Of a DNA stretch of 64,000 bases, positions 26,297 to 34,910 are shown one piece after another (within the stretch, counting starts at the first letter, position 1; each line of letters starts with the position of its first letter). This DNA is from an uncultured Bacteroidales bacterium (GTDB taxonomy: Bacteria; Bacteroidota; Bacteroidia; Bacteroidales; Paludibacteraceae): positions 1 through 64,000 of the forward strand of contig CACWZZ010000007.1 in NCBI GenBank assembly GCA_902765485.1, given 5' to 3'. The position numbers and the translations under genes were made by a program. Below the pieces are notes generated by a model. The model searched no databases. It was not told where the DNA came from and saw only the letters and a program-made list of their open reading frames with translations.

Positions 26297-26430
26297 CTTT
26301 TGAAGGCTTTTACTTGCAGAGTTGCGGAGTTTGATGGTAAAAACTATCCGAAAGCTTGCTTGCGAGGAGTTTTTACCAGCAAAGTACGCATAGAGCGAAG
26401 CTCAAAAGCCTTCAAAAGGGTTTATCTTTG
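26297..26430. repeat. MITE-like repeat, copy A
   Basis: 15-bp terminal inverted repeats CTTTTGAAGGCTTTT (26297-26311) and AAAAGCCTTCAAAAG (26404-26418), then GGTTTATCTTTG. The interior shares ACTTGCAGAG, AAAGCTTGCTTG and AGGAGTTTT-like blocks with the element at 56008-56140 in opposite orientation. The stretch 26151-26469 holds no gene. Confidence 0.7.
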
Positions 26431-26469
26431 TTTATTTTCTTTAAAATCTCAAATGTCAAATGTCAAATC

Positions 26470-27153
26470 TCAAATCTTCAAATGCTCGTTCTTAACGAGC
26501 TTGTATCCCTTATACCGCACAGCGATAATCTCATATCCTGCCGGTGTCAGGTATCCGCGTAAATGATTGATATACACGCCTAAAGAACGCGCTGTGAAGG
26601 CATTGTCCTCTTTCCATAGTGCCACCAGAATCCGGTGTTTATCGACTACCTCGTTCTCGTGCCGGCATAGCATCAGCAGCAGGTCGCTCTCGCGCGAAGT
26701 AATATGCTTCCCATCGAAATGCTGATGCACGGCGTCAAACACTTTGCCGTTCAACTCAAACACCTTCTGCTTGTTCTCTTCGAAAGCGCGTACACGCCGC
26801 AAAATAGCCTCCATACGGCATATCAGTATATCCATCGTGAACGGCTTCGTCTGGTAGTCGTCGCAACCCAATTGAAAAGCCCGCATCTGGTCCTCGCGCT
26901 CGCTTCGGCTCGTCAGCACAATCAACGGTATATTCGGCAACCGATGGCGAATATCTTTCAGCAACTCATAGCCGTTCATTCCTATGCCCTGCAACTCCAT
27001 CAGCACTAAATCCCAAGACGTCTCGCGCAGACATTCCAGTCCCGCGCGGCCTGTATGGACCACGTGAGCCTTGTACCCGCGACTGCTCAAATAATCGCTC
27101 AATACGGTGGAGAGACTCAGGTCTCCGTCTATGATCAGAATTTTGCTTGCCAT
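26470..27153 (-). CDS. OmpR-family response regulator, atypical receiver
   Basis: 227 aa. The start is ATG 27153 (MASKILIIDGD). Receiver domain (residues 4-115): acidic pocket D9/D11, switch Thr in IPLIVLTSRSE, Lys in YQTKPF. The phosphoacceptor site reads WDLVLMELQGIGMNGYELL, with Glu at position 53 instead of Asp (GAG codon). C-terminal winged helix: ITSRESDLLLMLCRHENEVV, then RSLGVYINHLRGYL and VRYKGYKL, as in OmpR/PhoB DNA-binding domains. Glu in place of Asp can mimic phosphorylation, so it may be constitutively active or phosphorylation-independent. No sensor kinase is adjacent. It is transcribed divergently from ansA with a near-leaderless start. Confidence 0.9.
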   Translation of the reverse strand: MASKILIIDGDLSLSTVLSDYLSSRGYKAHVVHTGRAGLECLRETSWDLVLMELQGIGMNGYELLKDIRHRLPNIPLIVLTSRSEREDQMRAFQLGCDDYQTKPFTMDILICRMEAILRRVRAFEENKQKVFELNGKVFDAVHQHFDGKHITSRESDLLLMLCRHENEVVDKHRILVALWKEDNAFTARSLGVYINHLRGYLTPAGYEIIAVRYKGYKLVKNEHLKI

Positions 27154-27165
27154 AAAAAACCGCTG

Positions 27166-27197
27166 CAAAATTACGAAATTATTTGCATATATGCAAA
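27166..27197 (-). promoter_or_regulatory. promoter of response regulator gene
   Basis: Minus strand TTTG (27197-27194), 20-nt spacer, TAATTTTG (27166-27173). The predicted transcript starts about 6 nt from the ATG, nearly leaderless. The -33 is half of the palindrome TTTGCATATATGCAAA (27182-27197). Confidence 0.75.
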
Positions 27198-27213
27198 AAA
27201 AAGTGTAATTTTG
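27182..27213 (+). promoter_or_regulatory. promoter of ansA-pepD
   Basis: Plus strand TTTG (27182-27185), 20-nt spacer, TAATTTTG (27206-27213). The same palindrome serves both divergent promoters. Confidence 0.75.
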
Positions 27214-27236
27214 CACCGCAAAATTGTTAAAAACCT

Positions 27237-28268
27237 ATGAGCAAAGTACTTTTGATCTCTACGGGAGGAACGATCACGATGGTCCGTAGCAAGCACTCCG
27301 GAGCATTGGTTCCGGCGGATATCGAGACGTTCAAGGCGTTTATGCCGGAGCTCTTTGCGGGAAATATCCATGTGGATATTCAGGCGTTCTCGCCTCTTCT
27401 GGACTCATCGGACGTCAATCCCGAATGTTGGGTAAGAATGGCGCGTATGGTCTATGACCATTACGAGGAATACGACGGCTTCGTCATCCTCCACGGAACA
27501 GACACCATGTCCTATTCCGCCTCTGCACTCTCTTTTATGCTCGAAAATCTCTCTAAGCCGGTTGTCTTCACCGGCTCCCAACTACCGGTGGGTGTTCTCC
27601 GCTCGGACGCGAAGGAAAACCTCCTGACCGCGATTGAGATTGCTGCCGCGCAGGACGAAGAAGGAAATGCGATCGTTCCCGAAGTCACTATCTATTTCGA
27701 GGATCGCCTCTTCCGCGCAAACCGTACAACCAAACGCAATGCAGAGCATTTCTCCGCCTTCAACAGCTATAACTATCCTGCGCTGGCGAAGGCGGGCGTG
27801 CATATCACGTACCAGCCTCACCTGATCCATTATACGCCGCTGGAGAAACCGCTCGTTCTGCATACCCGTTTCGATTGCAACGTGGCGGTACTCAAACTCT
27901 TTCCTGGTATTCAGCAACCCGTCGTGCGTGCACTCCTGCGCACGCGCGGTTTAAAAGGTGTTGTCCTCGAAACCTTCGGAGCGGGAAATGCTCCTACAGA
28001 CAAATGGCTCTATCGCGAACTCAAAGCAGCGGTGAAAAAAGGCATCGTGATTGTCAACAAAACCCAATGCAACACAGGATCGGTCGAAATGGGCTTATAT
28101 GCCGTCTCACTCAATCTGATGAAAGCCGGAGTCATCTCCGGATATGATATTACCACCGAAGCGCTCCTCACCAAAATGATGCTACTCTTCGGCGAAAACC
28201 CGGACGATATAGAACTCGTCCGCACACTCCTCGGAAAAGATATCTGCGGAGAAGTAACAGTTGATTAA
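27237..28268 (+). CDS. ansA: type I L-asparaginase
   Basis: 343 aa. Hydrolyses L-asparagine to aspartate and ammonia in the cytoplasm. Catalytic Thr motifs: LLISTGGTI near residue 12 and VILHGTDTMSYSASALS near 85, as in bacterial cytoplasmic type I enzymes; no signal peptide. The C-terminal domain includes GAGNAPTDKWLY and NKTQCNTGSVEMGLY. Starts at ATG 27237 about 20 nt after the promoter, and is followed by pepD after 19 nt, likely co-transcribed. Pairing with a dipeptidase suggests amino-acid scavenging. Confidence 0.95.
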   Translation: MSKVLLISTGGTITMVRSKHSGALVPADIETFKAFMPELFAGNIHVDIQAFSPLLDSSDVNPECWVRMARMVYDHYEEYDGFVILHGTDTMSYSASALSFMLENLSKPVVFTGSQLPVGVLRSDAKENLLTAIEIAAAQDEEGNAIVPEVTIYFEDRLFRANRTTKRNAEHFSAFNSYNYPALAKAGVHITYQPHLIHYTPLEKPLVLHTRFDCNVAVLKLFPGIQQPVVRALLRTRGLKGVVLETFGAGNAPTDKWLYRELKAAVKKGIVIVNKTQCNTGSVEMGLYAVSLNLMKAGVISGYDITTEALLTKMMLLFGENPDDIELVRTLLGKDICGEVTVD

Positions 28269-28287
28269 CCTTATAATAAATGAACAA

Positions 28288-29775
28288 ATGGTAAATGACA
28301 AAATGCTAAATGGTCTTGAGCCTCAAGGCTTGTGGAACTGCTTCTACAGCCTTACCCAAATCCCGCGTCCCAGCGGCAAACGCAAAGAGATTGCGGATTT
28401 CTTGGTCAACTATGGTAAGTCACTCGGCTTGGAAACCCTCCAAGACGAAATCGGCAATGTCCTCATCCGCAAACCGGCTTCGCCGGGAATGGAGAACCAC
28501 CCGGGTGTGATCCTCCAGGGACACATGGATATGGTCCCGCAGAAAAACGGAAACAAAGTCTTTGATTTTGAGAAAGATGCTATCCAAGCCTATGTAGAGG
28601 AAAACGGCGAATGGGTTACTGCAGACGGCACGACCCTCGGAGCCGATAATGGTATTGGAGTAGCTACTGCCATGGCGATTTTGGCAGACAAGAATGTCGT
28701 GCACCCGCCTTTGGAGGCGTTCTTCACCATCGACGAAGAAACAGGTATGTACGGTGCAAACGCGCTGCAACCCGGATGGCTCAAAGGCAAATATCTGCTG
28801 AATCTCGATTCCGAGACTGAAGGAGAACTCTATGTCGGTTGCGCCGGAGGCGTCGATACCACAGCGACCTTCTGCTACCAGGAAGTAGAGACCGAAGAAG
28901 GCGACATCGCGCTGAAAGTAGAAATCAAGGGCTGCAAAGGCGGACACTCAGGATGTGACATCCATCTCCAGCGCGCCAACGCCATCAAACTGCTCTTCCG
29001 CGTGCTTAAAGAAGCAGTCGCAAACTACGAAGCGCGTCTGGTTTGTGTCGAAGGAGGTTCGCTCCGCAATGCCATTCCGCGCGAGGCTTCGGCGATCATC
29101 ACCATCCCTGCTGATAGTTACCAGGACGTGCAGGATCTCATCGACCGCTGCGAAGACCTCTTCCTCCGCGAATACGACGGAGTGGACGGTGATATCTCAT
29201 GCACGGCAAAAGAGGTGGACTGCCCGAAGACCGAAATGCCGGAGGATGTTCAGGATTACCTCATCCACGCTATCACCCTCTGCCCGCACGGCGTATATCG
29301 CGTGATTCCCGAAGCACCGGACATCGTCGAGACGTCCAACAACCTCGCTATGATCTCTACAAATACCAAAATGGTAAATGACCAAATGGTACATGTCGTT
29401 GAGGTCTGCTGCCTCACCCGCTCATCCGTGGAGAGCCGCAAAGAGGAACTGCAATCGATCATCCAGTCCGCTTTCTCCCTCGCCGGAGCAGATGTACAGT
29501 TCAGCGGAGCTTACCCGGGTTGGAAACCGAATCTCAAGAGCCAACTTCTGGCTACGATGAAAGCAACTTACGAGAAAGAGTTCGGCGCAGAGCCGCGTGT
29601 CATCATCATACACGCTGGACTCGAATGTGGTATCATTGGGGCTAAATACGAAGGAATGGAGATGATCTCGTTTGGTCCTACCATTGAGCATCCCCATTCC
29701 CCGGATGAGCGTGTGAATATCGCTACTGTGCAGAAATTCTATCGCTATGTAATAGCTGCTCTACAGCAGCTTTAG
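28288..29775 (+). CDS. pepD: cytosolic beta-alanyl (aminoacyl-histidine) dipeptidase, M20 family
   Basis: About 495 aa. Zinc aminopeptidase fold: ILQGHMDMVPQKN (metal ligands H, D), DGTTLGADNGIGVATAMAI, DEETGMYGANAL (catalytic Glu) and IHAGLECGIIG. Cleaves dipeptides such as Xaa-His. I favour ATG 28288 or 28303 over an upstream TTG at 28261; the family usually starts a few residues before LEPQ. An in-frame repeat-derived segment KMVNDQMVH sits near residue 361 and the 5' end has the same AAATGGTAAATGAC unit. The 3' end overlaps the convergent S41 gene by 53 nt. Confidence 0.92.
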   Translation: MVNDKMLNGLEPQGLWNCFYSLTQIPRPSGKRKEIADFLVNYGKSLGLETLQDEIGNVLIRKPASPGMENHPGVILQGHMDMVPQKNGNKVFDFEKDAIQAYVEENGEWVTADGTTLGADNGIGVATAMAILADKNVVHPPLEAFFTIDEETGMYGANALQPGWLKGKYLLNLDSETEGELYVGCAGGVDTTATFCYQEVETEEGDIALKVEIKGCKGGHSGCDIHLQRANAIKLLFRVLKEAVANYEARLVCVEGGSLRNAIPREASAIITIPADSYQDVQDLIDRCEDLFLREYDGVDGDISCTAKEVDCPKTEMPEDVQDYLIHAITLCPHGVYRVIPEAPDIVETSNNLAMISTNTKMVNDQMVHVVEVCCLTRSSVESRKEELQSIIQSAFSLAGADVQFSGAYPGWKPNLKSQLLATMKATYEKEFGAEPRVIIIHAGLECGIIGAKYEGMEMISFGPTIEHPHSPDERVNIATVQKFYRYVIAALQQL

Positions 29776-31372
29776 TAATCTCGTCGTCGCGCTCAAAGAG
29801 AGGGAAGAAGCCTTCGTCTCCTAAGATATTGCGCACGATATAGGCATTCAAAAGTCGCGTCATTAACGGGCGCGATTTTTGTATCTCTGCCTCGTTCGGC
29901 TCTACGCCCTTTTCCTCTGCGAAAGCAACAAACTCACGCAGGACATTCTGTTTCAGCAAATATTTCTCCAGCGATTGCCATTCCTTGAATTTGCTCAACT
30001 CTTTACGGTGCTTGTCCGTGTATTGGTATGCAAACTGATACGTGTAAGCTAAATTGACGCAACGGTTATACCACGGAGTATTGAGCGTCGTGTCGCGACC
30101 AACAAACACATCCGGCATGATACCTCCGCCGCCATGAACGATTCGGCCGCCTTTCGTGCGATAGACCGTGGTATCCGAGAAATGAATCGAATCAGCCGAA
30201 TAGAACTCACCGTGCTCAAATCGCTCCATCAGCTCGTTTTCATAATCTTCCTGATCGCCTAAGGTATAAGGCTTCTGGATACACCTTCCCGACGGAGTGT
30301 AATACCGCGCTACGGTCAGACGAACGGCACTTCCGTCGCTGAACGGCATTTGCTGTTGAACCAAACCCTTGCCGAAAGAACGTCTTCCTACAATTATAGC
30401 ACGGTCGTTGTCCTGCATAGCGCCGGCGAAAATCTCACTCGCAGAAGCAGAGAAATTATCAATCAGCACAACCAGCGGAGTGTTCTTGAATCGTCCGCTG
30501 CCGTTCGCGTTCGCTTCATACCGCGGATAAGCACGACCTTCCGAATAAACAATCAGATCACCTCTCTGCAAGAACTCATTCGCCATTCGGATAGCCTGTT
30601 CCATGTAGCCGCCGCTATTCTCGCGCAAGTCCACAATATAACTCGTCGCACCTTTCGCATACAGATCCGCCAAAGCGGAGATAAACTCTTTGTAGGTCGT
30701 CTCGCCAAACTTGTTCACGCGCACGAAGCCGATCTTTTGTCCTTTGTCCTTTGTCCCTTTGTCACTTTCAATGATGAACTTCGCGTCCACGCTTGTCACA
30801 GGGATGTCTCCGCGGGTGACGGTGAAATAGAGCGGCTCTTGACTTCCGGAGCGCAATACACCGAGTTTCACTTGCGTGCCTTTCTCGCCGCGCAGCGTCC
30901 GCATCACTTTCTCGTTGTTGATCTTCTTACCCGTGAAAACACTGTCGTCCACGGTGATCAACTTATCGCCGGCTAAGACACCCACGCCTTCGCACGGACC
31001 GCCGGCTATAACTGCAACGATGCGAACCGTGTCTTGTTGGATGGAGAATTGCACACCGATACCCGAGAAAGAAGCGGCTAACTCCGAATTCACCATCTCC
31101 AGATCTTCCTTCGGGATATACGAACTGTGCGGGTCCAGCTTGTGAACCAACTCGCTCATCACTTCGTCGGTGATGCTGTCAATGTCCAGTTCGTCCACAT
31201 AGGCGCTTTCCATCAACTGCAACAGACGATCTACTTTCGTCTGCTCCATCTGCCATGTGCCGTTCTGAAATACAATCCGTTGCGCGTTTGCCTTCTGGCT
31301 CAACGCCATGCCGACGATGATTCCGATTACCACGCCGAGCACGGTTAATGTTGGTAAAATGTATTTCTTCAT
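29723..31372 (-). CDS. S41-family C-terminal processing peptidase
   Basis: 549 aa, start at ATG 31372. One transmembrane/signal segment (KKYILPTLTVLGVVIGIIVG), helical N-region with DPHSSYIPKEDLEM, PDZ domain at about 85-165 (ELAASFSGIGVQFS), and a catalytic core with FSASASEIFAGAM (Ser near residue 309) and VGRRSFGKGLVQ (Lys near 333). A C-terminal helical extension follows. Degrades periplasmic or misfolded proteins, or matures secreted ones. SDKGTKDKGQK is repeat-derived. It lies 4 nt downstream of the adhesin at 31377, so the two are in one operon; a role in that protein's processing is only a suggestion. It overlaps pepD at the 3' end. Confidence 0.93.
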   Translation of the reverse strand: MKKYILPTLTVLGVVIGIIVGMALSQKANAQRIVFQNGTWQMEQTKVDRLLQLMESAYVDELDIDSITDEVMSELVHKLDPHSSYIPKEDLEMVNSELAASFSGIGVQFSIQQDTVRIVAVIAGGPCEGVGVLAGDKLITVDDSVFTGKKINNEKVMRTLRGEKGTQVKLGVLRSGSQEPLYFTVTRGDIPVTSVDAKFIIESDKGTKDKGQKIGFVRVNKFGETTYKEFISALADLYAKGATSYIVDLRENSGGYMEQAIRMANEFLQRGDLIVYSEGRAYPRYEANANGSGRFKNTPLVVLIDNFSASASEIFAGAMQDNDRAIIVGRRSFGKGLVQQQMPFSDGSAVRLTVARYYTPSGRCIQKPYTLGDQEDYENELMERFEHGEFYSADSIHFSDTTVYRTKGGRIVHGGGGIMPDVFVGRDTTLNTPWYNRCVNLAYTYQFAYQYTDKHRKELSKFKEWQSLEKYLLKQNVLREFVAFAEEKGVEPNEAEIQKSRPLMTRLLNAYIVRNILGDEGFFPLFERDDEITKAAVEQLLHSDRISAQ

Positions 31373-31376
31373 ATTT

Positions 31377-34300
31377 TTATAGATTATTGTCTCTTTCCGA
31401 ATTCTCAATTATTGTGCCAAAGATCGTATATACTCGTCCGTCACGGAGAATAAAGAGTTGACCGTTACGAATAAATTTGGTGGCTTGGGAGGACCCTCCG
31501 TCCTCAACGGTTTCTATTTTCGTTACCTCCTTGCGGGTATTGCTCTCTACGGTAATGTCATCGATATAAACTTCATTAGTCTCATCTCCTCCGGCAAAGC
31601 GGAATGCAATCACATGTACATCCTCCGGCGCGTTTTGGAAATCAACGGTAGAGAGGGAGTATTCTTCATAACCTGAGATGGAAGCAACGGAAACAAATGT
31701 AGAGGAATCTGCCGGATTCAGCAGGTAACCCACCTCCAATATTCCGGTCTCGCCTTCTTCCGGACCAAAATTCTTCGAATAGAACGAGATAGCAAGTGTA
31801 TCTACACTCGCCTCAAACTCCGGCAAAGCGACCATGCTCCAGGAGGCGGAATCGGCAAATAAATCCAGTATTCCTCCACCCGAATGTGTTCTATAACTCG
31901 TTGGATTGCCCCAAGCCCGCAAGCCTGTTTGCCGGTGGCCCCATTGTTCCCAGCAGTAAGGCAAATGTCCGGCAACATAAGTAGTATTGGCGTGCTCAAA
32001 ATCCTCTTGGTATGGTATCGCAAACGGCGCACATTCCGTAACAAAATAAACAGACGATTGGAGCGGATCGGAAGTCCGGTCGCCGCACGCAGTAGATATA
32101 TGACAGTCCAGATAATAGTATTTTGCATATTGGAGACCCTCTATTACGCACAAGGTATCCGGATATTCCTCCGCGTAGAAGAGCGTGTCTTTTCCTTGCG
32201 AAATAACCACATTAAAATGCGTGTTATCTTCAAACTCCGGCTGCCAGTGGACCCGCACGGAATGGCTGGTAACGGAGTCTGCCAAAACCCTCAAAGGCGG
32301 ATGGCAGTTATTGATATCCTCTATCGTGATATCGTCTATCGCTATGCCGGAATAATTAATTTGGTTTTTAGGCATATTCGGGTTGTAGTATTTGAATGCC
32401 AGACGCGCACCTGCCGGTACTCTCTCCAGACGATAGTTCTTCAGACCGTACCATTGTGATGCGGGCGTCATAGTGGTGAGCGCTACAAAAGCCGAATCCA
32501 CCAAACTATCCTTCGGGAAATAACCAAGCGTCAAATCACCGCGACGATATGTATCGGTTAGTTTATAGAAGAACGAAATCTGCTGCGTGCTCAAATCAAT
32601 GTTCATCTCCGGCATAATGGCATAGGAGGGATAGTATGCCGATAACTCAAAGAGCAGGCTTTGCTTGCTGTTATGAACATAAGATGGAGCCGATGTCACA
32701 TAGATCCGCTGCGAGTAATACAGGCTGTTGGCGTTTATCACATTCCAGCAGTTAGGTGTCGTGACAGATTCCGCTTTATACGGATATGCCACATAATGCT
32801 CGAAACTCTCATTGTACAGCGATTCAATGGGCTTACACTCCGTCTTGATAAAGAAACTCTCTGTGTATGGCTCCGCGCTGTTTCCCGGCGTGCAGATAGT
32901 AGCCACAGAGATATTCAGCTTGTACTCGCTTGAGAAATCCAATCCGCTTATCTGAACAGAAGGCATATAAACTGTATCGGATAACATAACCGAATTGTCA
33001 TATTCATTAGTAACCGTCACCTCATAGCCGTAAGGGTTTGCCCGCTTGGGAATCCATGAGAATGTAGCATTATTAGGACCTACCGAGTCTAACTGTATGT
33101 CCTCTAAAGCCAGACAGCCGGGAGCATAGTCCACCGTCACATCGTCTATCATACCTGTTGGCATTAACCCTGAAGAGCCGGATGTAAATCTGTCGTAGAG
33201 AATAGCAATATATTTATAACCCGCCGGTACTTGGTCTAAATACACCAGATGCTCTGTAAATTTCTCACTTTGCGGAAGGGTATCAATCGGGATAAAGGTC
33301 GTTGAGTCATTCGGATTGCTCATTGCTCCTACGATGAACGAGCCGTGAGTAGGATCGATCAACGAGTTACGGGTCCAGAGGCTTATTTGTAACTTGTTGA
33401 CGTCCTCCGAGAACTCCGGCAGGATGGTATATATACCATAATTATTGCCGCTGATATACAGCGTGTTTTCGCATGAGTGGCAGTAAGAATAACTGGAATA
33501 GACATACGGATAAATACTATATGCTGTCGGACGCAAAATCTTTCTCCAGCAGGAGGGCATTTGTCTGGTGTCGGCGCTGGTACTCTCGAAATTCTCTATA
33601 AACGGTAGCGTCACGATCGGGGAACCGCAATCTGTTTGAGTTTTAAACGAGAACGTGGCTTGCCTCGTACGGCTTAAATCGCCCTCGCCGCAATTAGCGC
33701 GCACATACGCGGTTATAGTATAAGGTGTCCTGTGCGTCAGACCGCTAACCGTGCAGCGGTTGTCGGTCACCGTATTATGAAACAACGTGTCTCCGTTGAT
33801 GCCCAATACCAGCACATCCCATGCCTGTTCGTCCTTTCCGGGCGTCCAGGACAACTCCGCCGTAGTTGCATATACCGTGTCCAAACGAATATCCTTCACA
33901 GGAAAACAAGTCGGTAATGAATCGATTTGTACACTATCTATATAGCAGTAACTATTACCATAACCGAAGGGGCTGTATCCGTTGTATTGGAACATGATAT
34001 AATGATCCGTTGACGGCGCATTATATAGAAAATATTCTGCACGGCGGTATTTCTCCTGAGATGCAGGCAAAGTATCCAACGCCGTAAAAGTGGAGGTATC
34101 CGACGGATCCGTAATAGTGCCTATTACGCATGGACCATACGCACCCCATCTCGAACCATATTGCGTATGCTCCTGCTCATAGAAAGAAATCATCACTTCA
34201 TTGGCGGGGAGTGCCAATCTCGGTGTGATGGCGTACGCGATTCCGTTTGTGCCGTTCAAAGACAAGTATTTCGCAGAAGCATTGCCTGCGATGCTTGTGG

Positions 34301-34463
34301 TACTGGAGAATGTCCAGCATGCCGGCTGTACACCGACAGTCTCATTCTCGAAATCATTTACGTATGGGACTGAGATACCATTACACTCATCCGCATAAGC
34401 GACACTTGCCGATAGCAGCATAACAGCCCAGATAGCGAATACGGGCAAACGGAACTTCTTCAT
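31377..34463 (-). CDS. choice-of-anchor J / Fn3 surface protein with shared tail
   Basis: 1028 aa. Signal peptide MKKFRLPVFAIWAVMLLSAS (cleavage near YADE). Four jelly-roll (choice-of-anchor J, MAM-like) domains at about 30-185, 285-450, 550-715 and 810-975 alternate with Fn3-like modules (TVYATTAELSWTPGKDEQAW). Repeated motifs: PYVNDFENE, TLPFIENFESTS, PYQEDFEHANTTY. The last residues, TKFIRNGQLFILRDGRVYTI, are the shared tail. Likely an exported, outer-surface adhesin or binding protein. It is followed by the S41 protease (4 nt) and preceded by dCMP deaminase (16 nt), so it is part of a long minus-strand run. Confidence 0.85.
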   Translation of the reverse strand: MKKFRLPVFAIWAVMLLSASVAYADECNGISVPYVNDFENETVGVQPACWTFSSTTSIAGNASAKYLSLNGTNGIAYAITPRLALPANEVMISFYEQEHTQYGSRWGAYGPCVIGTITDPSDTSTFTALDTLPASQEKYRRAEYFLYNAPSTDHYIMFQYNGYSPFGYGNSYCYIDSVQIDSLPTCFPVKDIRLDTVYATTAELSWTPGKDEQAWDVLVLGINGDTLFHNTVTDNRCTVSGLTHRTPYTITAYVRANCGEGDLSRTRQATFSFKTQTDCGSPIVTLPFIENFESTSADTRQMPSCWRKILRPTAYSIYPYVYSSYSYCHSCENTLYISGNNYGIYTILPEFSEDVNKLQISLWTRNSLIDPTHGSFIVGAMSNPNDSTTFIPIDTLPQSEKFTEHLVYLDQVPAGYKYIAILYDRFTSGSSGLMPTGMIDDVTVDYAPGCLALEDIQLDSVGPNNATFSWIPKRANPYGYEVTVTNEYDNSVMLSDTVYMPSVQISGLDFSSEYKLNISVATICTPGNSAEPYTESFFIKTECKPIESLYNESFEHYVAYPYKAESVTTPNCWNVINANSLYYSQRIYVTSAPSYVHNSKQSLLFELSAYYPSYAIMPEMNIDLSTQQISFFYKLTDTYRRGDLTLGYFPKDSLVDSAFVALTTMTPASQWYGLKNYRLERVPAGARLAFKYYNPNMPKNQINYSGIAIDDITIEDINNCHPPLRVLADSVTSHSVRVHWQPEFEDNTHFNVVISQGKDTLFYAEEYPDTLCVIEGLQYAKYYYLDCHISTACGDRTSDPLQSSVYFVTECAPFAIPYQEDFEHANTTYVAGHLPYCWEQWGHRQTGLRAWGNPTSYRTHSGGGILDLFADSASWSMVALPEFEASVDTLAISFYSKNFGPEEGETGILEVGYLLNPADSSTFVSVASISGYEEYSLSTVDFQNAPEDVHVIAFRFAGGDETNEVYIDDITVESNTRKEVTKIETVEDGGSSQATKFIRNGQLFILRDGRVYTIFGTIIENSERDNNL

Positions 34464-34479
34464 CCTTCTTCCTTTCAGT

Positions 34480-34896
34480 TTAGTCCTTTAAAAACTCTAC
34501 CTCCACGCCGGCTCTTTTGAGCAGTTCCACACCGTCCATGATCCGGTACTCTTCGCCGTAAACGACCCTTTTGATACCGCTCTGGATAATCAGCTTCGAG
34601 CACTCCAGACACGGCGAAGCCGTCACATACAGCGTTGCGCCGTCGGAACTATTGTTCGACCGCGCTACCTTCGTCAGCGCGTTCGCCTCCGCGTGCAGCA
34701 CGTATGGTTTGGACACGTTGTTCTCGTCCTCGCAGATGTTCTCGAAGCCCGAAGGAGTGCCGTTGTAACCGTCAGAAATGATCATCTGGTCTTTCACCAG
34801 CAGTGCACCCACTTTGCGGCGCACGCAGTAACTGTTCTCCGCCCATGTACGTGCCATACGCATGTACAGGTAGTCGCGTCTTTTCTGCTTATCCAT
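34480..34896 (-). CDS. dCMP deaminase family protein
   Basis: 138 aa. Zinc deaminase: catalytic HAEANAL (His ligand, Glu proton shuttle) and ASPCLECSKLI (two Cys ligands), preceded by GALLVKDQMIISDGYNGTPS. Produces dUMP from dCMP for thymidylate synthesis, or acts as a ComE-type deaminase. Lies between mpl (14 nt upstream) and the adhesin, with normal length. The N-terminal MDKQKRRDYLYMRMARTWAE is the usual family start. Confidence 0.9.
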   Translation of the reverse strand: MDKQKRRDYLYMRMARTWAENSYCVRRKVGALLVKDQMIISDGYNGTPSGFENICEDENNVSKPYVLHAEANALTKVARSNNSSDGATLYVTASPCLECSKLIIQSGIKRVVYGEEYRIMDGVELLKRAGVEVEFLKD

Positions 34897-34910
34897 AACA
34901 ATTTAACAGT

